From JAICLL01 sp035252155 (lineage in GTDB: Bacteria > Planctomycetota > Planctomycetia > Pirellulales > JAICIG01), in NCBI GenBank assembly GCA_035252155.1, contig DATFDL010000036.1, positions 1 through 8,343 of the forward strand: DNA of 8,343 bases. Direction: 5' to 3'. Position 1 is the first letter of the stretch. Every line of letters begins with the position of its first letter. Of this stretch, positions 1 through 6,273 are shown in pieces. A program made the position numbers and the translations under genes. The notes below the pieces were generated by a model. That model was not told where the DNA came from and ran no database searches. It saw nothing but the letters and a program-made list of their open reading frames with translations.

Positions 1-155
1 TCGAACTCGCTGTCCGGCCACCGTAAGACGCCAAGGATCTCATACATTCCGACATCCAAGCCCAGCGAAACCCGACGGCCCGCCACAGTCCGCGCCAGCT
101 CCTCAAACCGCACCTGGTTGACATTCGTTGCACGATAGGCTTTTCTCTTATGCAC
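1..155 (-). CDS. IS110-family transposase, N-terminal fragment (cut by window edge)
   Basis: Read on the minus strand from a GTG at 155-153, an open frame of 51 codons runs off the window start. The product begins MHKRKAYRATNVNQVRFEEL and reaches VSLGLDVGMYEILGVLRWPD. The 'G-(I/L/V)-D-V-(A/S/G)-K/M' strand is the mark of the RuvC-like DEDD transposases of the IS110/IS1111 family. Asp34 would be the first catalytic acid, and a Met stands where Lys is usual after the DVG. An in-frame TAG five codons before the GTG (170-168) leaves no alternative start, and an AAGG lies 8 nt upstream as a ribosome binding site. Enzymes of this family recombine DNA through a circular intermediate, guided in studied members by a bridge RNA. 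The remaining catalytic acids and the C-terminal serine domain lie outside the window, so I cannot say whether the gene is intact. Confidence 0.75.
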   Translation of the reverse strand, partial: MHKRKAYRATNVNQVRFEELARTVAGRRVSLGLDVGMYEILGVLRWPDSEF

Positions 156-176
156 CGGGACGACCTTCTACAAATA

Positions 177-298
177 CGGTAGGGATGGGGTTGAAACGAA
201 CACCCAACCTTACCCGATCTCGAGGCGTCCCCGCTTCTATTCCTCTATAGCCAACTCAGTTTCGCGAGAGCCAACGGTGCCACGGGCGAACTGTATAG
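177..298 (-). ncRNA. Candidate structured RNA (possible IS110 bridge RNA region)
   Basis: Two foldable segments sit in the non-coding flank upstream of the transposase. Segment one, 245-298: ctata (245-249) pairs with tatag (294-298), and cagtt-t-cgc (257-265, one bulged t) pairs with gcgaactg (286-293). This gives 13 pairs with a 7-nt one-sided bulge (250-256) and a 20-nt loop. Segment two, 177-216: cggta (177-181) pairs with ta-c-ccg (211-216, one bulge), and ggttg (189-193) pairs with caacc (205-209), with a one-sided loop at 182-188. In the IS110 group the bridge RNA is made from exactly this flank, in the transposase direction. The pairing is seen; the RNA role is inferred, and I found no proven guide sequences. 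Confidence 0.3.
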
Positions 299-302
299 TA
301 GG

Positions 303-322
303 CCTCACGCTCCGCCGTGAGG
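303..322. repeat. REP-like palindrome, copy 1
   Basis: Seven-base arms cctcacg (303-309) and cgtgagg (316-322) pair perfectly around the 6-nt centre ctccgc. The core tcacgctccgccgtga matches copy 2 at 14 of 16 positions. The GTG at 317, which would be the most upstream start of the following gene, lies within the right arm. It could act as an RNA hairpin in the leader of that gene, or be a dispersed genomic repeat used as an insertion target. Confidence 0.7.
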
Positions 323-353
323 GAACCCTTGGCGTGGCCTGCGGCCAGCGGAT

Positions 354-373
354 CATCACGCTCCAGCGTGATG
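354..373. repeat. REP-like palindrome, copy 2, covering an ATG
   Basis: Nine-base arms catcacgct (354-362) and agcgtgatg (365-373) pair perfectly around cc. The core tcacgctccagcgtga differs from copy 1 only at the two positions after ctcc, and those changes keep the symmetry. The ATG at 371-373 closes the right arm, so in mRNA that start codon would be buried in a stable hairpin. The copies are 51 bp apart. Confidence 0.7.
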
Positions 374-3364
374 GCTACTATGGCGATCGTTAAACTGACG
401 AACATGGCAATCGATGGTGTAATAATAGCCGGCGCTTCTGCCCGACGGCTGCTGGTCGTGGGTGCTCTGTTCTGTTTGCCTACCGGCCTGGCGCGCGGCC
501 AGGGCTACGCGCCCGAAAAAGCGGTTGAGAAAATGACCGCGGGCGAAGGGCTGGCCGTAAAACTCTTTGCCAGCGAGCCGGAAATACGCCAGCCGATTCT
601 GGTGAAATGCGACGACCGCGGGCGGCTGTGGGTGATCCAGTATCTGCAATATCCCAACCCCGCCGGACTGAAGCGGGTGCGGGTCGATCGCTTTTCGCGC
701 ACCGTCTACGATCGCGTGCCACCGCCGCCTCCGCACGGGCCGAAAGGCGCCGATCGCATCACCATCTGCCACGACCTCGACGGAGACGGACGCGCCGACA
801 CCTTTTGCGACTTCGTCTCTGATTTGAATCTTTGCACGGGCTTGGAGTTTGGCGACGGAGGCGTTTACGTACTGCAAGCGCCGTATCTGCTCTTTTACCC
901 CGACCGCGACGGCGACGACCGGTCCGACGGTGATCCCGAAGTGCTGCTCGAAGGTTTTGGAATGGAAGACGCCCAGTCGCTGGCCAACCATCTCACGTTG
1001 GGTCCTGACGGCTGGCTGTATGGCCTCAACGGCAGCACCACGACCTGCCGCATCCGCGGAATCGAATTCCAGCAGGGCGTGTGGCGCTACCATCCGCGCA
1101 CCAAGGATTTCGAATTGTTTTGTGAGGGGGGCGGCAACGGATTTGGACTCACGTTCGACGCCAAGGGCCGGCTGATTTACAGCTCGAACGGCGGACTTTG
1201 CTGGCATGGCGTGCAGGGCGGCTATTACGAAAAATCGTTCGGCAAGCACGGGCCGCTGCACAATCCGTATGCCTATGGTTGGTTCGGCAGCGTCGAGCAC
1301 ACCGGGCTGACCGGCCGGCCCAACACCGGCGGCACCATTTACCTGGCCGATGCTTTTCCGCCGCAGTACCGCGGCGCTTTTTTGTGCGGCGATTTTTTGG
1401 GACACACGTGTTCTTGGTGGCGGGTGGCGCCGCGCGGTTCGACGCTCCGCATGTCGCTGGGAGGGTTGCTCTTGGACTCGCACGACACCTGGTTCGGCGC
1501 CACCGATCTGTGTCTGGCGCCCGACGGAGGCGTCTTCGTGTGCGACTTTTTCGACCAGCGGACCGCCCATCCCGATCCCGATGCCAACTGGGACCGGTCG
1601 AATGGCCGCGTCTATAAGATCTTGCCCGCGGATCGCAAGCCGCCGGCAAAACCGGTCGATCTGGAACGCCTCAGCGGCGATGAGTTAATCGGGCTGCTCA
1701 AGCACCCGAATCACTGGTGGCGGTCACGGGCCCGGCGGCGGTTGGCCCAGCGGCGCGATGCTTCGATCGTCAGCAAGCTACGAGCAACGGCGTTGCAACA
1801 GGCCGATGGCGAGCTGGCGCTGGAGAGCTTGTGGGCGATTCATCTCTGCGATGGATTCGACGATGAATTGGCCGAAGCGTTGCTGGCGCATCCCGACGAG
1901 CACGTTCGCTCGTGGGCCGTGCGGCTGCTGGGTGATCGGCGAACGGTGTCGCCCGATATCGCTCGCCTGCTGGCCGAGCGGGCTGGTTCCGATCCGAGCG
2001 TAGTCGTTCGCAGCCAGCTTGCATCGACGGCCAAGCGGCTGCCAGGGGTAAATGTCCTGCCGATCATCGAGGCGTTGCTGGCCCATGATGAAGACGCCGG
2101 CGACCCGTTTGTGCCCTGGTTGCTGTGGTGGGCGATCGAAGACAAAGCCGTCGAGCAGATGCCGGCGATGGTCGAGTTATTCGACGCGGCAGCGTGGCGG
2201 CACGTGCTCGTTCGTGAGAACGCCCGCCGTCTGGTCCGGCGTTATGCCGCCGAAGGCACGAGCCCGGCATACGCAGCCTGCTCGCGGCTGCTCGAAGCCA
2301 CGCCCGACGAAGAAGCGGATGCCATGCTTGCGGAGTTGGCCCACGGTCTCGGCGAGCGCAAGCCGAGCACCGAACCGATCGCTGGCGAACTCAAAGATTG
2401 GATCGCTCGCCGCTGGCACGCGTCGCCGACAAAGCCGCTGTATTTGGAGTTGGCGCTGGTTCTCGGATTGCCCGACGCGGAGGCCCGGCTGCTGTCGCTG
2501 ATTGCCGAGCCGAATTTGCCCGACGATCAGCGCACGGCGCTGCTGGGTCTATTGGGCCGTTTCGCGTCGCCAGCCAGTGCGATGGCCGCGCTGGCGTGGC
2601 TCGACCCTGAGCAGCCCGAAGGCGTGCAGCGCGCCGCCGTGGCGGCGGCCAGCCGCTTCGAGAGCGAACAGGTGACGCAATATTTTTTGTCGTGCTACGC
2701 CGATCTGCCGCCGGCGGTTCGCAGCGACGTGCGCGACGTGCTCTTGAGCCGGCCCAAGTCGGCGTTGGCTCTGTTGGAACGCGTCGGCAGTGGGGCAATA
2801 CCGCCGGAGGAAATTCCCCAGGAGCAATTGCAACGCGCAGCCTTGCACCGCGACGAAGGGATCGATGCGCTCGTGCGCCGGCTCTGGGGCAGAATCGGCC
2901 CGGGCACGCCCGAAGAAAAGTTGGCCGACATTCGGCGTTTCTCCAACGACCTGCGCGCCGGCGACGGCGACAAGGCGTCGGGCAAGATCCTGTTCCACAA
3001 ACAATGCGGCACCTGCCACCAGCTTTTCGGCGAGGGCAACCACGTCGGCCCCGAGCTGACCAAGGCGAACCGTGGCGACCGCCACGCCTTGCTGGCGAAC
3101 ATCGTCGATCCAAGCTCGGTGATTCGCAAAGAGTACGCCAGTTATGTGGTGGCGACCACCGATGGGCAGATTCTCACGGGCGTTCTCGCGGCGCAAGACC
3201 CCGCCAGCATCACTCTTCTCGACGCCAAGAACCAGCGGACGCGTATTGCTCGGGAGCGAATCGAAGAGCTCGAAGAATCGCCGATCTCACTGATGCCGGA
3301 GAAATTGTTGGAGCAACTTTCTCCCCAAGAGCTGCGTGATTTGTTCGCCTACTTGCAGCAATGA
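371..3364 (+). CDS. PVC-type membrane-bound dehydrogenase domain / HEAT-repeat / c-type cytochrome protein
   Basis: This is a 997-residue exported protein. Residues about 25-43 (RRLLVVGALFCLPTGLARG) form a signal peptide core. Residues about 60-420 match the Pirellula/Verrucomicrobium dehydrogenase-like beta-propeller (TIGR02604 type), with two calcium-loop-like motifs, DLDGDGRAD (135-143) and DRDGDDRSD (178-186). Residues about 440-845 are helical, HEAT-like. The C-terminus is the TIGR02603-type heme domain: CGTCH at 879-883 binds heme c covalently, and Met975 in SLMPE is the likely distal ligand. The family is widespread in Planctomycetes and Verrucomicrobia and is presumed to oxidise sugars or similar substrates in the periplasm; substrate and partner are unknown here. 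Start choice is open: GTG 317 lies inside a palindrome, ATG 371 ends one, ATG 380 follows it, and ATG 404 still leaves a normal signal peptide. None has a clear ribosome binding site. No frameshift is seen. Confidence 0.92.
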   Translation: MATMAIVKLTNMAIDGVIIAGASARRLLVVGALFCLPTGLARGQGYAPEKAVEKMTAGEGLAVKLFASEPEIRQPILVKCDDRGRLWVIQYLQYPNPAGLKRVRVDRFSRTVYDRVPPPPPHGPKGADRITICHDLDGDGRADTFCDFVSDLNLCTGLEFGDGGVYVLQAPYLLFYPDRDGDDRSDGDPEVLLEGFGMEDAQSLANHLTLGPDGWLYGLNGSTTTCRIRGIEFQQGVWRYHPRTKDFELFCEGGGNGFGLTFDAKGRLIYSSNGGLCWHGVQGGYYEKSFGKHGPLHNPYAYGWFGSVEHTGLTGRPNTGGTIYLADAFPPQYRGAFLCGDFLGHTCSWWRVAPRGSTLRMSLGGLLLDSHDTWFGATDLCLAPDGGVFVCDFFDQRTAHPDPDANWDRSNGRVYKILPADRKPPAKPVDLERLSGDELIGLLKHPNHWWRSRARRRLAQRRDASIVSKLRATALQQADGELALESLWAIHLCDGFDDELAEALLAHPDEHVRSWAVRLLGDRRTVSPDIARLLAERAGSDPSVVVRSQLASTAKRLPGVNVLPIIEALLAHDEDAGDPFVPWLLWWAIEDKAVEQMPAMVELFDAAAWRHVLVRENARRLVRRYAAEGTSPAYAACSRLLEATPDEEADAMLAELAHGLGERKPSTEPIAGELKDWIARRWHASPTKPLYLELALVLGLPDAEARLLSLIAEPNLPDDQRTALLGLLGRFASPASAMAALAWLDPEQPEGVQRAAVAAASRFESEQVTQYFLSCYADLPPAVRSDVRDVLLSRPKSALALLERVGSGAIPPEEIPQEQLQRAALHRDEGIDALVRRLWGRIGPGTPEEKLADIRRFSNDLRAGDGDKASGKILFHKQCGTCHQLFGEGNHVGPELTKANRGDRHALLANIVDPSSVIRKEYASYVVATTDGQILTGVLAAQDPASITLLDAKNQRTRIARERIEELEESPISLMPEKLLEQLSPQELRDLFAYLQQ

Positions 3365-3384
3365 GCGTGCTCCTGAACTCTGGA

Positions 3385-3410
3385 TTCGACGACCTTCGTC
3401 GAACTCTTTT
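3385..3410 (+). terminator. Intrinsic terminator of the heme protein gene
   Basis: Twenty bases after the TGA stop, ttcgacga (3385-3392) and tcgtcgaa (3396-3403) form a perfect 8-bp stem with a 3-nt loop cct, followed by ctctttt (3404-3410). This is a standard rho-independent layout on the plus strand. The other strand has no T tract after the stem, so it should not stop the convergent TPR gene. Confidence 0.75.
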
Positions 3411-3419
3411 GCGGGAACG

Positions 3420-3926
3420 CTATTCGGGCTTCGCGGGTTCGGTTGGCGGCTGTTGTACCGATTCAATCATCCGCAGCGCCGCGGCCGCGAGTCCGCTGTT
3501 TGGAAATTCGTCGAGCGCCCGTCGGTAATACGTTTGTGCGTTTTCGCCGTTGCCGAGTTGAGAATAGCAGAATGCGATGTTGCACAGGGCCATCTCACGA
3601 TAGCTCATCGCCGAGGGCGACATCATGACGAGCGACCTGAAACGATCGATCCACGGATTTCGAGCGAAGAATTGGTAACTGTCTTCAAACGCTTGAATCG
3701 CGGCTGCGAATTGTTGTTGACGATAGAGGCGCACCCCGCGACGATGATCTCTGGCGATCAGCATGCGCGAACCGATGGAGTAGGCGAGATACGCGGCAGC
3801 TCCGAGCATCACGCCGTTCGAAGTCGGCGTCAGGTGGGCGCCGACCGCCATTGCAAGACCAAGTGCCGCGAGTTGTGGAATCATCGCGGGCCAAGAGATT
3901 TGTCGGACGATGGGCAGGCGGCTCAT
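3420..3926 (-). CDS. Small membrane-anchored TPR protein
   Basis: The product has 168 residues. Two hydrophobic segments at about 13-30 (PAMIPQLAALGLAMAVGA) and 38-55 (GVMLGAAAYLAYSIGSRM) form a membrane hairpin. It is followed by a TPR-like helical pair at about 58-91 (GVRLYRQQQFAAAIQAFEDS) and a clearer TPR at about 110-143 (NIAFCYSQLGNGENAQTYYR ending in the usual FPNS). A proline-rich tail (PPTEPAKPE) closes the protein. TPRs bind partner proteins, so it may tether a complex at the membrane; no enzymatic motif is seen and no partner is evident nearby. It is convergent with the heme protein gene (55-bp gap) and divergent from the LRR gene. The ATG at 3926 has only a weak GAG upstream. The plus-strand frame over the same bases is less protein-like. 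The TPR call is fairly sure; the biological role is unknown. Confidence 0.82.
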   Translation of the reverse strand: MSRLPIVRQISWPAMIPQLAALGLAMAVGAHLTPTSNGVMLGAAAYLAYSIGSRMLIARDHRRGVRLYRQQQFAAAIQAFEDSYQFFARNPWIDRFRSLVMMSPSAMSYREMALCNIAFCYSQLGNGENAQTYYRRALDEFPNSGLAAAALRMIESVQQPPTEPAKPE

Positions 3927-4047
3927 ACTCGATGCGATTGTTGAAAGAACAAGTGGCCACCAACTTTACCCAATAAATCTGGCAGACCGACGCTCAAGAC
4001 GCAATCGGCGTTCCAGCAGATCTGGGTGGCTCGAGCGCGGCGTGCAA

Positions 4048-4076
4048 TTGCCGTCAATTATTGGCATCAGGATAAA
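4048..4076 (+). promoter_or_regulatory. Possible sigma70-like promoter for the LRR gene
   Basis: TTGCCG (4048-4053) and GATAAA (4071-4076) are exactly 17 bp apart, each matching 4 of 6 consensus bases, in the 149-bp divergent gap between the TPR and LRR genes. If real, transcription would begin near 4083. The ATG at 4076 would then be outside the message, leaving GTG 4160 as the start. This is weak evidence, since such matches occur by chance. Confidence 0.22.
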
Positions 4077-6265
4077 TGGTGGAGAGCGTGCCGCTGGCGC
4101 AATACAATGCGCCATTGTGCCTTTTGCTGGACCTGCTGCGGCGTCTGGGGGAAACAACCGTGAGTGGCGAAGCGAGAAAGTTCTCTTTGCATGCCTATCG
4201 GCGCCTGACGGTTGCCGTTTTGATCGCCGGTGCGGTGGCAATCACCCTCGCCAATCTCTCTTCGGAACCTGTCACCGGTGATCACATCAAGGAAATCGCC
4301 AGCAGGCCGGAACGTGCCTATGGTTGGCCGCTTACTTGTTACTGGAGGGTTGCCTCCACAGCTCCTGGAAAAATCAAGCTTTGGATGGGTGGTGGTACAC
4401 GCCCCCGCCTTCAGTGGCAGATCGCGCGGTGTAGCGCCAGCCGCTTGATGGCCGACGTGGCGATTTGGCTGGTCATGCTGGCGGGCGCGGCGGCGGGCTC
4501 ACAGCGGTTGCTGGGCAAATACGGACCCCAAGTTCGCTGGCGACCGAGATTAACGACGCTTCTTGTGCTGCTAGCCGTCGCGGCGCCAATCGTGCTCGCG
4601 AACATGACGTTCGAGGTGTCGTGGTCTTCACTGCAAATGTTCGAGCCGGGCACGCATGGGAAGGCGTTGTTCGGCTGGCCATTGATCTGGAACTGGTACT
4701 TTGTCGCTCCTTTTGACAACGTCTATGGGTGGGACTTCAGCGCGGCTCGGCTCGCGGGCAACATTGTGATGTGGCTCGCGACGCTGGCCGCGGTGGCCTG
4801 GGCGTGGGAGTGGCTCTTACACCGATACCAGCCGCGATTGCGCTTCACCCTGAGGACGATGCTGGCCGCAGTGGCGCTTGTTTCCCTTCTGTGCGCATGG
4901 TCCGTCAAGGTGCAGAAGCGAGCCCAAGAGCAGGACGCTCTTGTTGAGTTCCAAGGGAATGCCACCAACATTCGCGTAGAGCGGTGGTGGGGGCCGAAAT
5001 GGCTCGCACTTGTGGTGCCAGACCGCTTTCGGCGGTGCGTAGTCGGCGCCGATGTCGCAGTGGGACGACCAATATGCCCAGATGAAGAACAGACGAGCGT
5101 CACCGATGATGACGAAGACCGGCTGAACCTTGAGGTTCAAAACAGCGAGATGAGTGGCGAAGTGTCCGGCGATTTTGGCGACGAGATAGCCGAAGACGAA
5201 GATCGACGGGACGCGGAGCTCTTGGAGCGATTAAGGCGTTTGCCAGACTTGCGTTTCTTGGAGGTCGAATGTGGTTTGTTGACCCCCGCTATGGCCGACG
5301 CGCTGGCAGAGCTACGGCAACTGCGGATGCTGGAAGTCCGAATGGCGGGCTTTGGCCGACCGGATCGGCCGGCGAACATCGCGTGGGTCGGCCACCTCCG
5401 AGAACTCGAGCAACTTTCGCTGCAAGGCGTCGGTAGCGAGCATCTTGCCTGCCTGGCCAACCTGACACGCTTGAAATCGCTTATGCTGGACATCACCGAT
5501 TGTGAAAACGATGAGCGAGAAATGCACAAACGCCTTGCAATGATCGGGAAGCTGACGCAACTTCGACGCGTTCGCCTGGAAGGGTTTCCCGGGGCGCGAA
5601 TCGCGGAGCTGCGGAGCCTAACCAACTTGAAGTCACTCATAGTCGACTTTGATCCAACCCATGACGATCGGGACCAAATGCATGAATGCTTTGAGGCGCT
5701 CGGCAGAATGACGCAGATTGAACAACTTCACCTTGGCTTACGAGAGGGTTTGCGGATTCATCCGCAAGACTTGGAGTGCCTTCGTGGCCTGAAAAACCTG
5801 AAGTCACTTAGGTTGCACATCGCTGGTCGTGCGTCAAAGTCGCGTGCATGCTTGATCGCCCTTGGCGAGCTGACTCAGCTCCGTCGACTATGGCTGGAGG
5901 GAGACTTGGTTAGTAGGGGGCTGGCCGACTTAGCGCCGCTCAGGTCGTTGGAGGAGCTAACAAGCGACAACCGGATGGCCACGCCGGCGGCACTCGAGTC
6001 GTTGATCGCCCTGAGGCGTCTCAAGGCCGTACACATCGCTGGTCTTGATTTGGATCTGGCCTCCTCGAATGAGGAGGCTGCCGAGGTGCGCCGCGCGTTA
6101 GAGTCGTTGCGGCGATCGCACCCCAAACTTGTCCTGGACTCCGATTATAACAGCCGGTGGTTGGACGCCCAAAAACAAGACTATCCTTCGTTGCGTTGGG
6201 AGCCGTTCGACGACAGAACCTCTGATCTCGAGTTTTTCTTGGGCTTTGTCTTCATAGGACCATAG
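4076..6265 (+). CDS. Multi-pass membrane protein with C-terminal leucine-rich repeats
   Basis: This is a 729-residue protein in two halves. The N-terminal half has five hydrophobic segments (about 44-62, 126-146, 158-176, 229-248, 258-275), arranged as two copies of one module plus the start of a third. The fifth lies in RFTLRTMLAAVALVSLLCAW, the RFxLRTxL membrane motif I recall from many planctomycete proteins. After a very acidic linker (about 337-380) come roughly eleven leucine-rich repeats (about 389-655), for example LTRLKSLMLDI, LTQLRRVRLEG and LKNLKSLRLHI. LRR domains bind proteins, so this may be a membrane-anchored interaction or sensory protein; ligand and side of the membrane are unknown. 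Start is uncertain: ATG 4076 is the first and has no ribosome binding site, while GTG 4160 (residue 29) follows GGGGGAA and begins just before the first module. I give the longer form. It appears less GC-rich than its neighbours. Confidence 0.82.
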   Translation: MVESVPLAQYNAPLCLLLDLLRRLGETTVSGEARKFSLHAYRRLTVAVLIAGAVAITLANLSSEPVTGDHIKEIASRPERAYGWPLTCYWRVASTAPGKIKLWMGGGTRPRLQWQIARCSASRLMADVAIWLVMLAGAAAGSQRLLGKYGPQVRWRPRLTTLLVLLAVAAPIVLANMTFEVSWSSLQMFEPGTHGKALFGWPLIWNWYFVAPFDNVYGWDFSAARLAGNIVMWLATLAAVAWAWEWLLHRYQPRLRFTLRTMLAAVALVSLLCAWSVKVQKRAQEQDALVEFQGNATNIRVERWWGPKWLALVVPDRFRRCVVGADVAVGRPICPDEEQTSVTDDDEDRLNLEVQNSEMSGEVSGDFGDEIAEDEDRRDAELLERLRRLPDLRFLEVECGLLTPAMADALAELRQLRMLEVRMAGFGRPDRPANIAWVGHLRELEQLSLQGVGSEHLACLANLTRLKSLMLDITDCENDEREMHKRLAMIGKLTQLRRVRLEGFPGARIAELRSLTNLKSLIVDFDPTHDDRDQMHECFEALGRMTQIEQLHLGLREGLRIHPQDLECLRGLKNLKSLRLHIAGRASKSRACLIALGELTQLRRLWLEGDLVSRGLADLAPLRSLEELTSDNRMATPAALESLIALRRLKAVHIAGLDLDLASSNEEAAEVRRALESLRRSHPKLVLDSDYNSRWLDAQKQDYPSLRWEPFDDRTSDLEFFLGFVFIGP
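4196..4846 (+). repeat. Tandem duplication of a membrane module inside the LRR protein
   Basis: Residues about 41-155 and 156-257 align in order: a hydrophobic helix ending LAN(L/M)(S/T), then (Y/F)GWPL with an aromatic CYW/NWYF patch, then RL-x-(A/G)-(D/N)-x-x-x-WL leading a second helix, then (R/H)-containing LL-x-(K/R)Y-x-P-x-(L/V)R(W/F). Copy A has YGWPLTCYWRV and LLGKYGPQVRW; copy B has FGWPLIWNWYFV and LLHRYQPRLRF. The fifth helix (FTLRTMLAAVALVSLL) starts like a third copy. The similarity is seen in the protein and is too diverged to be obvious as a DNA repeat. Confidence 0.65.
5462..5938 (+). repeat. Three-fold double-LRR super-repeat in the LRR protein
   Basis: Residues 463-514, 515-571 and 572-621 repeat a two-LRR unit of about 50-57 residues. 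Each opens with L-(T/K)-x-LKSL (LTRLKSLMLDI, LTNLKSLIVDF, LKNLKSLRLHI). A longer charged helix-like stretch follows, ending in G(K/R/E), and then a second LRR containing TQ (LTQLRRVRLEG, MTQIEQLHLGL, LTQLRRLWLEG). The alternating 22-27 and 27-30 residue spacing shows that the pair of LRRs, not the single LRR, was the duplicated unit. Confidence 0.6.
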
Positions 6266-6270
6266 AGGAG
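6265..6270 (+). promoter_or_regulatory. Ribosome binding site touching the upstream stop codon
   Basis: GAGGAG at 6265-6270 is one of the few strong Shine-Dalgarno sequences in the window. It begins on the last base of the LRR gene's TAG stop (6263-6265) and lies 3 nt before the ATG at 6274. The tight spacing suggests that ribosomes ending the LRR gene could re-initiate on the aminotransferase gene. The 3-nt spacer is shorter than the usual 5-9. Confidence 0.6.
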
Positions 6271-6273
6271 CCG

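Larger units (their letters stand above)
1..302 (-). mobile_element. Probable end of an IS110-family insertion sequence
   Basis: The transposase start at 155 and the gene-free flank up to the palindrome at 303 fit the upstream end of an IS110-type element. These elements lack conventional terminal inverted repeats and often make no target duplication, so the outer boundary cannot be read from one end. I set it at 302 only because a REP-like palindrome begins at 303 and several IS110 members are known to insert at REP-like palindromes. The true end could be tens of bases either way. Confidence 0.4.

Noticed and set aside
118..146. Perfect TTGACA (118-123) on the plus strand, a possible outward promoter from the IS towards the heme gene
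   Set aside because: The hexamer 17 bp downstream, ttttct, matches TATAAT at only 3 of 6 positions, and the site lies within the transposase coding sequence.
356..1570. Long open frame on the minus strand opposite the heme protein gene (404 codons)
   Set aside because: It is a by-product of high GC and the codon use of the plus-strand gene. The translation has no domain character, while the plus frame shows a signal peptide, the propeller and heme motifs.
3361..3535. ATG overlapping the TGA stop of the heme protein (ATGA at 3361), like a coupled downstream gene
   Set aside because: The frame runs through the terminator hairpin, ends at a TAA near 3530 and gives a non-descript peptide.
3336..3944. 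Plus-strand open frame of 202 codons over the TPR gene
   Set aside because: The translation resembles no family and overlaps both the heme protein end and its terminator. The minus strand carries a coherent membrane/TPR protein over the same bases.
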